A stretch of 64,000 nucleotides of DNA from Streptomyces sp. cf386 (GTDB lineage Bacteria; Actinomycetota; Actinomycetes; Streptomycetales; Streptomycetaceae), in the NCBI RefSeq assembly GCF_900103585.1, contig NZ_FNHV01000009.1, positions 216,052 through 280,051 of the forward strand. The letters are read 5' to 3'. Made by a program: the position numbers and the translations under genes. Below are positions 8,550 to 18,821 of this stretch, piece by piece; the stretch's first letter is position 1, and every line of letters begins with the position of its first letter. Below the pieces are notes generated by a model. The model saw nothing but the letters and a program-made list of their open reading frames with translations, had not been told where the DNA came from and did not search any database.

Positions 8550-11500
8550 ATGCCCACCAGCGAACTCTTCCTGCGGGATGTCATCGACATCAAGGAAGAC
8601 GTCCATGCCGGCGATTTCAAGGTCGAGCTGTCCGGCGGGTTCACGGAAACCGATGCCCGCGTCGCGGAGTACGTGGTCACCGAGCAGCTGCAGGGGGCCT
8701 TCCGGAGCGCGCTCGGGCTGGTCGGGGCGGCGGTCAGGTCGGGGAACTCGCACGCTGCCTATCTGCATGGTTCGTTCGGTGCCGGTAAGAGCCACTTCCT
8801 GACCGTGCTGCATGCCGTGCTGAACAACAGCGCTGCGGCCCGCTCCAAGCCGCGGCTGCAGGAGGTCATTGCCGAGCACGACGACTGGCTGCGCGACAGC
8901 AAGTTCCTCATGGTGCCCTACCACCTCGTGGGCTCCACCGACCTGGACTCGGCCATCCTCGGCGGCTACGTCCACGCCGTGCGCTCCCTCGACGGGAACA
9001 AGCCGACCCCCGCCGTCTACCGGGCCGACTCCGCGCTCACGGACGCACGTAGGCAGCGGGAGTTCCTCGCCGACGATGCCAAGTTCGTGCAGTGGCTCGG
9101 GGACGGGGCCACCGTGGTGACCCCGGGCGGCGGTGCCGTCGGCGCGGACGGCGATGACGACGACCTCGACATGCTGGACGCGGACGACGCCGCCCCGGCC
9201 GCCGGGAGCTGGACCTCCGCCGACCTGGACCGTGCCTTCGAGGCGCCCGCCGGGGACCCGTACCGCGAGGCGCTCGTGTCCGCCCTGCTCTCCGGGCCCA
9301 TGGCGGCGTACGCGCAAGGAGCCCGCGGCGACAAGGACGCCTTCGTGCCGCTGGAGAACGGGCTGTCGGTCATCTCCCGGCACGCCAAGTCCCTCGGCTA
9401 CGACGGCATCGTGCTCTTCCTCGACGAGCTGATCCTCTGGCTCCAGGCGCACATGGGCGAGCAGGACTTCGTGCGCGACCAGGTGCAGCGGCTGGTCAAG
9501 CTGATCGAGTCCGGCGACACCGACCGGCCCGTACCGATCGTGTCCTTCATCTCGCGTCAGCGCGACCTGTCGCAGCTCATCGGCTCCGACGTGGCGGGCG
9601 CCGAGGTGCAGAACCTGGAACAGCAGATCGAGTATCTCGCCGGACGCATCGACGTCGTCAATCTGGAGGACAGCAACCTCGTCGAGATCATCAAGCGCCG
9701 TGTGCTGGAACCGAAGCCAGGGATGGAATCGGCCCGCGACGAGGCCTTCACGCTCGTCGAGTCGTCCAAGGACGAGGTCCGGCAGGTGCTGCTCGACGCC
9801 CACGGGCGGACCGAGGCCAGCTGGGACGACTTCCGCACCCTGTACCCGCTCTCGCCCGCGCTGCTCAACGTCCTCGTAGACCTCTCCGGAGCGCTCCAGC
9901 GCGAACGCACCGGTCTCAAGCTCGTCCAGGAACTGCTGCGGCGCCGACGCGACGACCTGAGGATGGGGGAGCTGATCCCGCTCGGCGATCTGTGGGACGT
10001 CATAGCGTCGGGCACCGGCGAGGCGTTCACCGCCAAGCTGCGCCGCGAGTCCGAGATCGCGCACCGCTTCCACGCGCGCGTACGGGCGCATCTGCTGGAG
10101 AAGTACGGGTCCGTCGACGATCCGCGCTACCGGCGGGACGACCGGCTCGTCAAAACGCTGCTGCTCGCCGCGCTCGCCCCCAACGTCCCGGCTCTGGCAC
10201 GGCTGACCGGTGGGCGGCTCGCCGCCCTCAACCACGGCACGATCAGGGCCCGGGTGGGGTCGGCCGGATCGATCGCGGTGAAGGCGCTGCGAGACCTCCA
10301 GGCCCAGGGTTTCGGGGAGCTGAGGAGCGAGGGCGACGCCGACCCGGTGTTCCATCTGCACCTGTCCGACCTGGACGTCGAGCCGCTGCTCGAAGAGGTC
10401 CAGGGGGTCGCTGACAAGGGCGGACACCGGCGGCAGTGGGTCAAGGACCAGCTGTGGGCGGCCTTCGGCATCAAGGACACACAGGCGTTCGTGTGCGAGC
10501 GCGAGATCGTCTGGCGGGGCACCAAGCGGACCGCCGAGTTCGTCTTCGGGAACGTGCGGGATCCCCATCTGCCCGACGAGCAGTTCGAACCGCAGACGGA
10601 CGGCAACATCCGTTTCGTACTGGACTATCCCTTCGACGAGCCGCAGCGCTCGCCCATCGAGGACGTCCACCGGATCGAGGCCCTGAAGCGGTCGGGACGG
10701 ACCGGGAACACCATCGTCTGGCTGCCCGACTTCTTCTCCGAGCAGCGGGCCCGGCAGCTCGGACGACTCCTGAAGATCAACTATCTGCTGGAGCGCGACC
10801 GACTCGACGACGTCACCGCCACCCGCCCGACCGAGGAACGGATCCAGATCCGCCACCAGCTCAAGGCGCAGAGCGACAATCTCACCACTCAACTCTCCGC
10901 CGTACTGGAGCAGTTGTACGGGATCAGTAAGGCGGAGGCCGCGAACGTCGGAGCCGAGGTCCCGGCGGACCAGCACGTGTGGTCGCTGCGGCCCGGCTTC
11001 ACGCGGCAGAAGCCCGAGCCCGGAATCGGCTTCGAGAAGAACCTCTACGCCCTCGCGGACGAGATGTTCGCCGTGCTCTACCCGAAACACCCCGACTTCG
11101 ACCCCGCCCTCACCCGCAAGCCGGTCACCCTGCGCGAGCTGAAGACGGCGCTCGAATGGATCGGCCGGGCCATGGAGAGCGGCGAGCGACGCATCGTCGT
11201 CGACAGCCACCAGCTGGCCATGGTGAAGAAGATCGTGCACCCGCTGGGACTGGGCGAGGTGTACGACGGTCCGCTGAACGTCAGCCGTGAGTGGCGGCTG
11301 CGGATCAACCAGAAGGCCGCCGACGCGCACGCCGGGACGGACCTGTCCGTCGAGGACATCCGCAGGTGGATCGGCCAGCTCGGGTTCACCGGCCTGGAGA
11401 AGAACGTCAGCAACCTGATCATCGCCACCTACGCACTGCTCGACGACCGGACGTGGGTGTACCAGACCTCACCGCTGCGGCAGGCGCCGGAGCTGGACAA

Positions 11501-12470
11501 GATCGGTCCCGGCTACGGACTGCGCGCCGTCGAGAAGCCGACCGACGAGGAGTTCGCGACCGCGCGTGAACGGGCCGGAAGGATCTTCGGGGTTCACGTA
11601 CCGCCCGCGCTCATCGCACTGAACGTCGCCAAACTCGCCACCGGCGTGAAGGAAGTGGCCGAGAGGCATCGCGATGCCGTGAGCGGGGTCCGGTCCGTGC
11701 TGCAGAAGCGGGCCGGGGAACTGGGGCTGCAGGGCCCCCAGGGGGCGGACGCCCCGCGGATGAGGTCCATGAAGGCCGCGGCGGACCTCGTGGCCCGGCT
11801 CGGGCGCACCGACGACGCGGCCCTGGTGGTGCGCGAGCTCGCGTCGGTGGCGTACGACGTGACCGACCAGGAGATCGGGGCAGCCCTCAAGCAGGCCCCC
11901 GAGGTGCTGGCCGCGCTCGACGACACCAACTGGAAGCTGCTGGGCAGCGTGCGCGGCTTCACCGGCCGGGACGACGGGGTGGGCGACCGGGCCGCACGGT
12001 TGATCCAGGTCATCGAGGAGACCGCGAACGACCACGAGCAGGCCCGCTCGCTCGTCCCCGTACTCGAACAGCTCCAGGACCGGGCGCTGGCCCTCGTCAA
12101 CGAAGTCGCACGCCTCGCGCAGGTCGCCCAGCCCGTGCCACCTCAGCCGCAACAACCACAGCCGACCGCCGACGACATCAGCTTCACGGAACACGGGAAG
12201 CCGGTGATCCCGTCGGTGCCCGTCGTGCCGGAGGACACGCCGCAGCAGGTCGACGGTGGCGGGCGGCCGGTCGAGGTACCCGCTCACGCCGTACGCCCGG
12301 GGGCTCCGCATGTCGTCGAGCCCACTCGGCTCGAAGCGTCCCTCGCCGCCACGGTCGCCGACGTGGAGGAGGAGATCAGGTCGTACCTCGCCACCCATCC
12401 GGGCACCCGCATCCAGGTCACCTGGCGCCCCGTGCCCACCGGCGACCAGGAGCAGGAGACCGGACGCTGA
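8550..12470 (+). CDS. pglY: BREX-2 P-loop ATPase PglY
   Basis: 1306 aa. Walker A GSFGAGKS at residues 74-81 and a Walker B-like VLFLDEL with acidic pair at 292-293 fit the large PglY/BrxC-type ATPase of BREX systems. The family size (about 1200-1300 aa) matches. The C-terminal ~100 residues include a Pro/Gln-rich linker (PQPQQPQPT) and a short helical end. First gene of the rightward pglY-pglZ-brxD-brxHI operon. Its stop overlaps the pglZ start (TGATG), indicating translational coupling. PglY is essential for phage exclusion in known type 2 systems. Confidence 0.92.
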   Translation: MPTSELFLRDVIDIKEDVHAGDFKVELSGGFTETDARVAEYVVTEQLQGAFRSALGLVGAAVRSGNSHAAYLHGSFGAGKSHFLTVLHAVLNNSAAARSKPRLQEVIAEHDDWLRDSKFLMVPYHLVGSTDLDSAILGGYVHAVRSLDGNKPTPAVYRADSALTDARRQREFLADDAKFVQWLGDGATVVTPGGGAVGADGDDDDLDMLDADDAAPAAGSWTSADLDRAFEAPAGDPYREALVSALLSGPMAAYAQGARGDKDAFVPLENGLSVISRHAKSLGYDGIVLFLDELILWLQAHMGEQDFVRDQVQRLVKLIESGDTDRPVPIVSFISRQRDLSQLIGSDVAGAEVQNLEQQIEYLAGRIDVVNLEDSNLVEIIKRRVLEPKPGMESARDEAFTLVESSKDEVRQVLLDAHGRTEASWDDFRTLYPLSPALLNVLVDLSGALQRERTGLKLVQELLRRRRDDLRMGELIPLGDLWDVIASGTGEAFTAKLRRESEIAHRFHARVRAHLLEKYGSVDDPRYRRDDRLVKTLLLAALAPNVPALARLTGGRLAALNHGTIRARVGSAGSIAVKALRDLQAQGFGELRSEGDADPVFHLHLSDLDVEPLLEEVQGVADKGGHRRQWVKDQLWAAFGIKDTQAFVCEREIVWRGTKRTAEFVFGNVRDPHLPDEQFEPQTDGNIRFVLDYPFDEPQRSPIEDVHRIEALKRSGRTGNTIVWLPDFFSEQRARQLGRLLKINYLLERDRLDDVTATRPTEERIQIRHQLKAQSDNLTTQLSAVLEQLYGISKAEAANVGAEVPADQHVWSLRPGFTRQKPEPGIGFEKNLYALADEMFAVLYPKHPDFDPALTRKPVTLRELKTALEWIGRAMESGERRIVVDSHQLAMVKKIVHPLGLGEVYDGPLNVSREWRLRINQKAADAHAGTDLSVEDIRRWIGQLGFTGLEKNVSNLIIATYALLDDRTWVYQTSPLRQAPELDKIGPGYGLRAVEKPTDEEFATARERAGRIFGVHVPPALIALNVAKLATGVKEVAERHRDAVSGVRSVLQKRAGELGLQGPQGADAPRMRSMKAAADLVARLGRTDDAALVVRELASVAYDVTDQEIGAALKQAPEVLAALDDTNWKLLGSVRGFTGRDDGVGDRAARLIQVIEETANDHEQARSLVPVLEQLQDRALALVNEVARLAQVAQPVPPQPQQPQPTADDISFTEHGKPVIPSVPVVPEDTPQQVDGGGRPVEVPAHAVRPGAPHVVEPTRLEASLAATVADVEEEIRSYLATHPGTRIQVTWRPVPTGDQEQETGR

Positions 12471-15235
12471 TGGGCGCCGCCCTGCCCCAGGTGGGCCGCC
12501 GCACCATCGAGGCCCTGCTCGCCACGCACGCCTCCGGGCTCAAAGAGCGGCGTCTCGTCCTGGTGCACGGGCGCTACACGGCCGGCGCGCCCGAGGAGTT
12601 CACCGTGCGGACGGGGGAGGAGACGAGGCGCGTCCGCGTCAGCCACCAGGCGTCCGTCCTGGGCATCCTCGAGGAGTGGACGAAGCACCGGGACAAGGCT
12701 GCCGGTGCGGACCTGCTCGTCGTCACCACCGGCGTCGACGACGGTCAGATCGGCTGGGACCTGCGCGGGCAGGCGGTACGGCGGCAGACGCTCACGGTGG
12801 AGAACGCCGAAATCGTCATGCAGCGCTTCGGAGCGGCCGGACTCGATCCGCGCATGTACGACGAAGGATGGCTGCTGGAGGCGCTGCTCGACGCCGAGCC
12901 GTCCCGGGGGTGGACACGCGCGGGCTCCGTCCTGACGCGGGACGCGGCGCTGCGCGCGCTGGTCGTGGCCCGGCTCGGGCTGGGCGACGGCGACGACGGG
13001 GCGGCCCCGGCTGCGGGGACAGTCGTCGATCTGGACGCCTTGCTCACCTGGTCCCGTACACCTGCGGGGCCCCTGCGCTTCGCTGAGTTGGACCAGACCG
13101 AACGGGATGAGCTGAAGAAGTGGCTCGGTGAGACCACGGGCCCGGCGGCACCGGTCCTGATGTCCCTGGCCGAGACCGGGCGCGGACCGGACGCGATGCC
13201 GCTCGGTCTGCTGGGAGCCGTCCTGCGCGACCAGGCCGCGAGCCCGGACGTGGTGCTCGCCGTGGGCGGGCTGTTCGGCCAGGTGATGCCGCGCCGGACC
13301 GAACTGCAGTCCTTCACCGAGGCCGTCGAGGGCGCCCTCATCCGCTGGATCGGGGAGGCCCGGCACAACGCCGACGCACTGGAGCGGGTCTCCGCCGTCC
13401 TCAAGCGCGCCGACGAGCTCGCCGAGGACGCCGGACTCACCACGGCTCTCGAATCCAACCGCTTCCTGCCGTCCAGCTTCACGGCCCAGCTGCGGCACGT
13501 GACGGCAGCGGCCCGTACCTCCCCCGAAGCGGGGGAAGCGGCCCTGTCCGAGCTGAACGCGCACATGCTGGCCCGGCTGAACACGGACCGCGTCGGCGTG
13601 GCCGAGATGGCCGTACGCATCGCCCGCTGGCTGTCCCTTCCGCGGCCCTCGGTGGCGTCGGTGGCGGCCGGAGTACGGGACCAGGCAGGGGACTGGGGCT
13701 GGGCGGACCGGGCGCTCGCCGTTCTGTGGGCCGGCGACCCCGAGGGTGACGCCGCCGTGGGCGAGGACCTTCGCGCGCTGTACGACGCGGCCCGAGAGCG
13801 GCGCGAGTGGCTGGACGAGGAGTTCGCCCGGCGGCTCGCCTCCTGGGTACCGAACGCCACCGCGCTCCACCCCGGCGGCTGCCTGGTCGTCGAGAACGTA
13901 CTGGCCGAAGCCGTCAGGCCGCTGGTCGGCGATACGGCTCCGCTCGTTCTGGTCTTGGACGGCATGAGCTCTGCCGTCGCCGCCCAACTGGGCGAGGAGG
14001 TCGAGCGCGAGGGCTGGACCGAGGCCGTGCCCAGCAAGGCGGGCTCGGAAGAAGAGCCGCGGCGGATGGCCGCGGTCTCCATGCTCCCCTCGGTCACCGA
14101 GGTCAGTCGTGCGTCCCTGCTCACCGGAACAGCGGTCAAGGGCGGGCAGACGAAGGAGAGTTCGGGCTTCGCCGCCTTCTGGAAGCAGCGGCGTCTCGAC
14201 GGGCTGCTCTTCCACAAGGCCGGGATAGAGGGAGGAGCGGGAAGGTTCCTCTCCGAGGAGATCATGGCCGCGCTCGCCTCGGATGCGGTCGTCGGCGTCG
14301 TACTGAACACCATCGACGACGCCCTCGACAAGGGCCAGCAGGGGCGGCGCACCCAGTGGAGCCTGGGTGACGTCACCTACCTGCGAGAACTGCTGTCGGC
14401 GGCCAAGGGGTACGGGCGCCCGGTCGTGCTCGTCGCGGACCACGGGCATGTGCTGGAGAGGGGCGCCAGCCAAGGACCTGGGGGTGACGAGAGCGCGGGG
14501 CCCGGCTCGGCCCGATGGCGTACCGGCGCGGCGAAGGACGGCGAGGTCCAGCTGTCGGGGCCGCGCGTCCTGGAAGGCGGCGGCAGCATCGTCGCGCCCT
14601 GGCGGGAGGACATCCGCTACACCGGCCGCCGGGCCGGGTACCACGGCGGAGCCGCGCTCGCGGAGGTCACGGTGCCGCTGCTCGTCCTGGTGCCCGACCG
14701 CGACCTGGTGCCGAAGGGGTGGGAGGCCCTGCCCCGGGAGCAGGCCGTCCCTGGGTGGTGGGCCCCCTACAAGGGCGGGCGGCCCGAGGCCGTGGCAGCG
14801 CAGGAGCCACCACGCAAACCGAAGCGGGGCAAGCCGAAGGAGCAGCACGCGGGCGAAGGACTCTTCGCCGCTGCCGACGTCGTAGTGCCGGCCGCGGACG
14901 GAGCCGCCCCTGCCACCCTGGGCGAGCGGGTGGTCGCCAGCGAGGTGTACGAGGCGCAGAAGGAGTACGTCCGCAAGGCTCCCGAGAGCAAGGTCGTGGC
15001 GGCCGTCATCGACGCGCTGGCCGGGGCGGGCGGCACCATGTCGCCGGCCGCGCTCGCTGGCGCCATCTCGGCGACCGGGCGGGTGCGGCGCAACATCGAC
15101 GGGTTCATCGCCACCGTGCAGCGGCTGCTCAACATCGAGGGCTACCCGGTCCTCGGCTTCATCGACGCCGGGCACACGGTGAAACTCGATGTGACCCTGC
15201 TGCGCGACCAGTTCTTCCCGAAGGAGCCGACGTGA
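12470..15235 (+). CDS. pglZ: BREX-2 phosphatase-fold protein PglZ
   Basis: 921 aa. Alkaline-phosphatase superfamily metal-site motifs are visible: VLDGMSS with Asp497 and VLVADHGHVLE with Asp657-His658, the hallmarks of PglZ, the protein common to BREX systems. The N-terminal ~450 residues are helical and less conserved. The C-terminal ~100 residues include a basic linker (KPKRGKPKEQ) and a helical domain. It starts by 1-nt overlap with the pglY stop and overlaps brxD by 4 bases (GTGA). Its role is in host DNA modification and phage exclusion; some PglZ proteins have been linked to nuclease-like activity, but nothing in this sequence decides that. Confidence 0.93.
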   Translation: MGAALPQVGRRTIEALLATHASGLKERRLVLVHGRYTAGAPEEFTVRTGEETRRVRVSHQASVLGILEEWTKHRDKAAGADLLVVTTGVDDGQIGWDLRGQAVRRQTLTVENAEIVMQRFGAAGLDPRMYDEGWLLEALLDAEPSRGWTRAGSVLTRDAALRALVVARLGLGDGDDGAAPAAGTVVDLDALLTWSRTPAGPLRFAELDQTERDELKKWLGETTGPAAPVLMSLAETGRGPDAMPLGLLGAVLRDQAASPDVVLAVGGLFGQVMPRRTELQSFTEAVEGALIRWIGEARHNADALERVSAVLKRADELAEDAGLTTALESNRFLPSSFTAQLRHVTAAARTSPEAGEAALSELNAHMLARLNTDRVGVAEMAVRIARWLSLPRPSVASVAAGVRDQAGDWGWADRALAVLWAGDPEGDAAVGEDLRALYDAARERREWLDEEFARRLASWVPNATALHPGGCLVVENVLAEAVRPLVGDTAPLVLVLDGMSSAVAAQLGEEVEREGWTEAVPSKAGSEEEPRRMAAVSMLPSVTEVSRASLLTGTAVKGGQTKESSGFAAFWKQRRLDGLLFHKAGIEGGAGRFLSEEIMAALASDAVVGVVLNTIDDALDKGQQGRRTQWSLGDVTYLRELLSAAKGYGRPVVLVADHGHVLERGASQGPGGDESAGPGSARWRTGAAKDGEVQLSGPRVLEGGGSIVAPWREDIRYTGRRAGYHGGAALAEVTVPLLVLVPDRDLVPKGWEALPREQAVPGWWAPYKGGRPEAVAAQEPPRKPKRGKPKEQHAGEGLFAAADVVVPAADGAAPATLGERVVASEVYEAQKEYVRKAPESKVVAAVIDALAGAGGTMSPAALAGAISATGRVRRNIDGFIATVQRLLNIEGYPVLGFIDAGHTVKLDVTLLRDQFFPKEPT

Positions 15236-16572
15236 CGCCGATGACGCCGTCGCCCGACGTGAGCGCGGTCCGGCGGCGGGAGGTCGTCGACGCACTGCGC
15301 CGGGGCACCGTGCCGCACTCCGGGCTCGACCTCTTCGCGGTCGGCCTCGACCGGTTCACCGGCGCCCTCGACGAGGACGTGGCCACGGTGGCGCGGGGCG
15401 GGGCCGCCTTCCACGCCATCCGCGGCGAGTACGGATCCGGCAAGACCTTCTTCGCACGCTGGCTCGCCGAGCGGGCCAAGCGCGCCGGGCTCGCCACGGC
15501 CGAGGTGCAGATCTCCGAGACGGAGACACCTCTGCACCGGCTGGAGACGGTGTACCGCCGGCTCACCGAGCGGCTGTCCACGGCGACCCACCAGCCCAGT
15601 GCGCTGCGCGCGATCGTCGACTCCTGGTTCTACACATTGGAGGAGGAGGTCCTCGACAACGGGGACGTGGACGAGGACGACGAGGTGGCGCTGGCAGCGG
15701 CCGTCGACGTACTGATGGAGCGTCGGCTTGCCGATGTGGCCCGCACCACGCCGGCGTTCGCCGCGGCGCTGCGCGGGTACCGGCGCGCGGTCGCGGCCGA
15801 CGACGCGGCGACCGCCGAAGCCCTCATCGCCTGGCTCGGCGGTCAGAAGTCCGTCGCGGCGTCTGCCCGTAGGGCCGCCGGAGTCCGGGGAGACCTCGAC
15901 CACTTCGCGGCCCTCGGCTTCCTGCAGGGACTGCTCACGGTGCTGCGTGACTGCGGCCATCCCGGCCTGCTGGTCGTCCTCGACGAGATCGAGACTCTCC
16001 AGCGGGTACGTGGTGATGTGCGGGAGAAGGGGCTCAACGCTCTACGGCAGCTTCTCGACGAGATTGACGCGGGGCGCTTTCCCGGGCTGTTTCTCGTCAT
16101 CACCGGGACCCCGGCATTCTTCGACGGTCAGCAGGGAGTGCAGCGGCTTCCGCCGCTGGCGCAGCGGCTGGCGACCGACTTCAGCACCGACCCGCGATTC
16201 GACTCTCCGCGAGCGGTCCAACTGCGGCTTGCGGGCTTCGACTTGGAGCGGCTCGGCGAGTTGGGCAGGCGGGTGCGCGACCTGTACGCGGGTGCTGCCC
16301 GGTATCCGCAGCGAGTCGAGCAGCAGGTGGACGACGCTTATCTCATGGAACTCGCCACTGCCGTCACCGGCGGACTCGGGGGCAAGGTCGGGGTAGCGCC
16401 CCGCGTCTTCCTGCGCAAGCTCGTCGCCGATGTGTTGGACCGGGTGGACGAGTTCGAGGACTTCGATCCGCGCAAGCACTACGCGCTCACCATCGCGGAC
16501 GGCGAGCTGACCGAAGTGGAACGCAACGCGGCGGCCGCACGCGCGGACGACATCGACCTGGAGATGCCGTGA
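15232..16572 (+). CDS. brxD: BREX-2 ATPase BrxD
   Basis: 446 aa from GTG 15232, a start fixed by the GTGA overlap with the pglZ stop. Walker A GEYGSGKT at residues 65-72 and Walker B LLVVLDEIE with Asp251 place it in the AAA-type BrxD family (DUF2791). The C-terminal region (VAPRVFLRKLVADVLDRV) is the helical lid typical of the family. It sits between pglZ and brxHI, as in described type 2 BREX loci. A longer open frame upstream runs inside pglZ and is not used. Confidence 0.92.
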   Translation: MTPMTPSPDVSAVRRREVVDALRRGTVPHSGLDLFAVGLDRFTGALDEDVATVARGGAAFHAIRGEYGSGKTFFARWLAERAKRAGLATAEVQISETETPLHRLETVYRRLTERLSTATHQPSALRAIVDSWFYTLEEEVLDNGDVDEDDEVALAAAVDVLMERRLADVARTTPAFAAALRGYRRAVAADDAATAEALIAWLGGQKSVAASARRAAGVRGDLDHFAALGFLQGLLTVLRDCGHPGLLVVLDEIETLQRVRGDVREKGLNALRQLLDEIDAGRFPGLFLVITGTPAFFDGQQGVQRLPPLAQRLATDFSTDPRFDSPRAVQLRLAGFDLERLGELGRRVRDLYAGAARYPQRVEQQVDDAYLMELATAVTGGLGGKVGVAPRVFLRKLVADVLDRVDEFEDFDPRKHYALTIADGELTEVERNAAAARADDIDLEMP

Positions 16573-18698
16573 GCGGCATCGACGATCTCGAACCCGCGCT
16601 GGTCCACCACATCGTCAACACGCTCGGCTGGCCCGGACTGCGCCCTCTGCAGGAGGAGGCCATCGGGCCGCTGCTCGCGGGCGACGACGCGATCCTTCTG
16701 GCACCCACCGCCGGAGGGAAGACAGAGGCCGCTTCGTTTCCGCTGCTGTCGAAGATGGTGCAGCGGAAGTGGTCAGGGACGTCCGTCCTCTACGTGTGTC
16801 CGCTCAAGGCGCTGCTGAACAACCTGCTGCCCCGGCTGGAGACGTACAGCTCGTGGCTCGGACGCACGGCCGCCCTGTGGCACGGGGACGTCACCTCCGG
16901 CGCGCGGAAGCGGATCCTGGCCGCGCGGCCCGACATCCTGCTCACCACGCCGGAGTCGCTGGAGGCGATGCTGGTGAGCGCGAACGTCGATCACACGTCC
17001 TTCTTCTCCGGACTGCGCACCGTGGTCGTCGACGAGGTGCACGCCTTCGCCGGGGACGACCGGGGCTGGCATCTGCTCGCGGTCCTGGAGCGGCTGCAGC
17101 GCGTCGTCGGACGCCCCGTCCAGCGCGTCGGGCTGTCCGCCACGGTCGGTAACCCTGAGGAGCTGTTGCTGTGGCTGCAGGGATCCGGAGCGGGGAAGCA
17201 GCCGTCCGTGGTGGTGGCACCGCATCTGGCCGATCCGCAGCCGGAGACACAGGGAGCGATGTCGCCGCCCCTGGCGGACATCGAGCTCGACTATGTGGGT
17301 TCCGTCGACAACGCGGCCACCGTGATCGCGGCCCTGCACCGCGGCGAGAAACGGCTCGTCTTCTGCGAGTCCCGTCGGCTCGTCGAGGAGCTGGGCGAGA
17401 AGCTGCGAGCAAAGGGCGTGACGACCTTCCTCTCGCACGCCTCCCTTTCGGTCGACGAACGCCGTCGCGCGGAACAGGCATTCGCCGAGGCCCGCGACTG
17501 TGTCATCGTCTCCACGAGTACCCTCGAACTCGGCATCGACGTCGGGGATCTGGACCGGGTCATCCAGATCGACGCCCCGCTCACCGTCGCCTCCTTCCTG
17601 CAACGGCTCGGCCGCACCGGACGCAGGCCCGGGACGTCACGCAACTGCCTGTTCCTCGCGCTGGACCGCGATGGACTCCTCGGCGCCGCGGCCCTTCTCC
17701 TGCAGTGGTCGCGCGGCTGGGTGGAGCCTGTCGTGGCCCCGCCGGAGCCGCGGCACATCGTGGCCCAACAGCTTCTCGCGCTGTGCCTGCAGGAACCGCA
17801 GGTCGGGGACCGTCTCTGGCAGGAGTGGTGGAATGGCCTCGGCCCGTTCGGCCAGTCCGCCGAGCCGATCGTCCGGCACCTGGTCGACAACGGCTACCTG
17901 AACCAGGACGGCGGACTCCTGTTCATCGGCCCCGAGGCGGAACGGCGCTTCGGGCACCGGCACTTCATGAACCTCACGGCGGTCTTCACCGCGCCTCCCC
18001 AGTTCACCGTGCTGCAAGGCCGCCGGGAGATCGGCAGGACCGATCCGAGCCTTCTCACCGAACGGATCGACGGACCAAGGCGGTTGCTCCTGGCCGGGCG
18101 GAGCTGGCAGGTCACGTACATCGACTGGAAGCGCAAGCGGTGCTTCGTCGAACCCGTCGACGGCGGCGGCAGAGCAAAGTGGAGCGGTGCCGGGCTCGAC
18201 TTCGGCATCTCCTTCGAACTCACCCGCGCAGTACGAGAAGTGCTCCTCGGGGCTAACCCGCCGGTGGACCTCACGGCGCGTGCGGAGAAGTACCTGGCCG
18301 AAGCACGGGAGCACTTCATGGAAGAGGTGCACCCCGGAGGCACGGTGATCACCCGCGGTTCCGGAGGATACGTGAGGTGGTGGACATGGGCCGGCCATCG
18401 GGCGAACGCCACACTCTCGGCGACGCTCGCTGAGGTCGCCGTACCTGCCCAGCAGATCAACGACTGCTGGATCCGGCTGCGTGAGGACCTCAGCCCGGAC
18501 GCCTGGAAACAGGTTTCGGTCGCCGCCTCGGACCATCTGTGCCTGCCGGAGGTCGACGAGCGGGCGGTCAAAGGACTGAAGTTCGCGGATGCACTGCCGC
18601 CGAGGCTCGCCGAATCGACGCTGGCAAGGCGGCTGGCGGACCTGGAGTCGGTAGCGCGAGTGCTGTCTGAACCCGTGCGGTTCGTTGCACGGCCATGA
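16569..18698 (+). CDS. brxHI: BREX-2 DEAD/DEAH-box helicase BrxHI
   Basis: 709 aa from GTG 16569, overlapping brxD by 4 bases. Lhr-like superfamily 2 helicase: motif I APTAGGKT (45-52), motif II DEVH (155-158), motif III GLSATVG, motif V STLELGIDVGDLD and motif VI LGRTGRRPG. The C-terminal ~300 residues form the accessory domain of the BrxHI group. Last gene of the BREX operon in this window; its TGA is followed by a second in-frame TGA. Confidence 0.92.
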   Translation: MSGIDDLEPALVHHIVNTLGWPGLRPLQEEAIGPLLAGDDAILLAPTAGGKTEAASFPLLSKMVQRKWSGTSVLYVCPLKALLNNLLPRLETYSSWLGRTAALWHGDVTSGARKRILAARPDILLTTPESLEAMLVSANVDHTSFFSGLRTVVVDEVHAFAGDDRGWHLLAVLERLQRVVGRPVQRVGLSATVGNPEELLLWLQGSGAGKQPSVVVAPHLADPQPETQGAMSPPLADIELDYVGSVDNAATVIAALHRGEKRLVFCESRRLVEELGEKLRAKGVTTFLSHASLSVDERRRAEQAFAEARDCVIVSTSTLELGIDVGDLDRVIQIDAPLTVASFLQRLGRTGRRPGTSRNCLFLALDRDGLLGAAALLLQWSRGWVEPVVAPPEPRHIVAQQLLALCLQEPQVGDRLWQEWWNGLGPFGQSAEPIVRHLVDNGYLNQDGGLLFIGPEAERRFGHRHFMNLTAVFTAPPQFTVLQGRREIGRTDPSLLTERIDGPRRLLLAGRSWQVTYIDWKRKRCFVEPVDGGGRAKWSGAGLDFGISFELTRAVREVLLGANPPVDLTARAEKYLAEAREHFMEEVHPGGTVITRGSGGYVRWWTWAGHRANATLSATLAEVAVPAQQINDCWIRLREDLSPDAWKQVSVAASDHLCLPEVDERAVKGLKFADALPPRLAESTLARRLADLESVARVLSEPVRFVARP

Positions 18699-18821
18699 TG
18701 AGTGCTTGGGTCAAGCCAGGAGTTGCGTCAGGGCGTGAGTCTTCGGGCAAACAGGCTTTGAGCGAGCCTCACGCGAGTCGGCCGATTCCGCCTCCGGTTG
18801 AGGGCCGCTGCAGACTGCCGC

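Noticed and set aside
8355..11330. 991-codon open frame on the minus strand opposite pglY
   Set aside because: High GC removes stop codons on the opposite strand. The frame mirrors pglY, lacks motifs, and pglY has Walker motifs and correct family length.
12284..15295. 1003-codon open frame on the minus strand opposite pglZ
   Set aside because: Same shadow effect. The plus frame has PglZ metal motifs and coupled neighbours.
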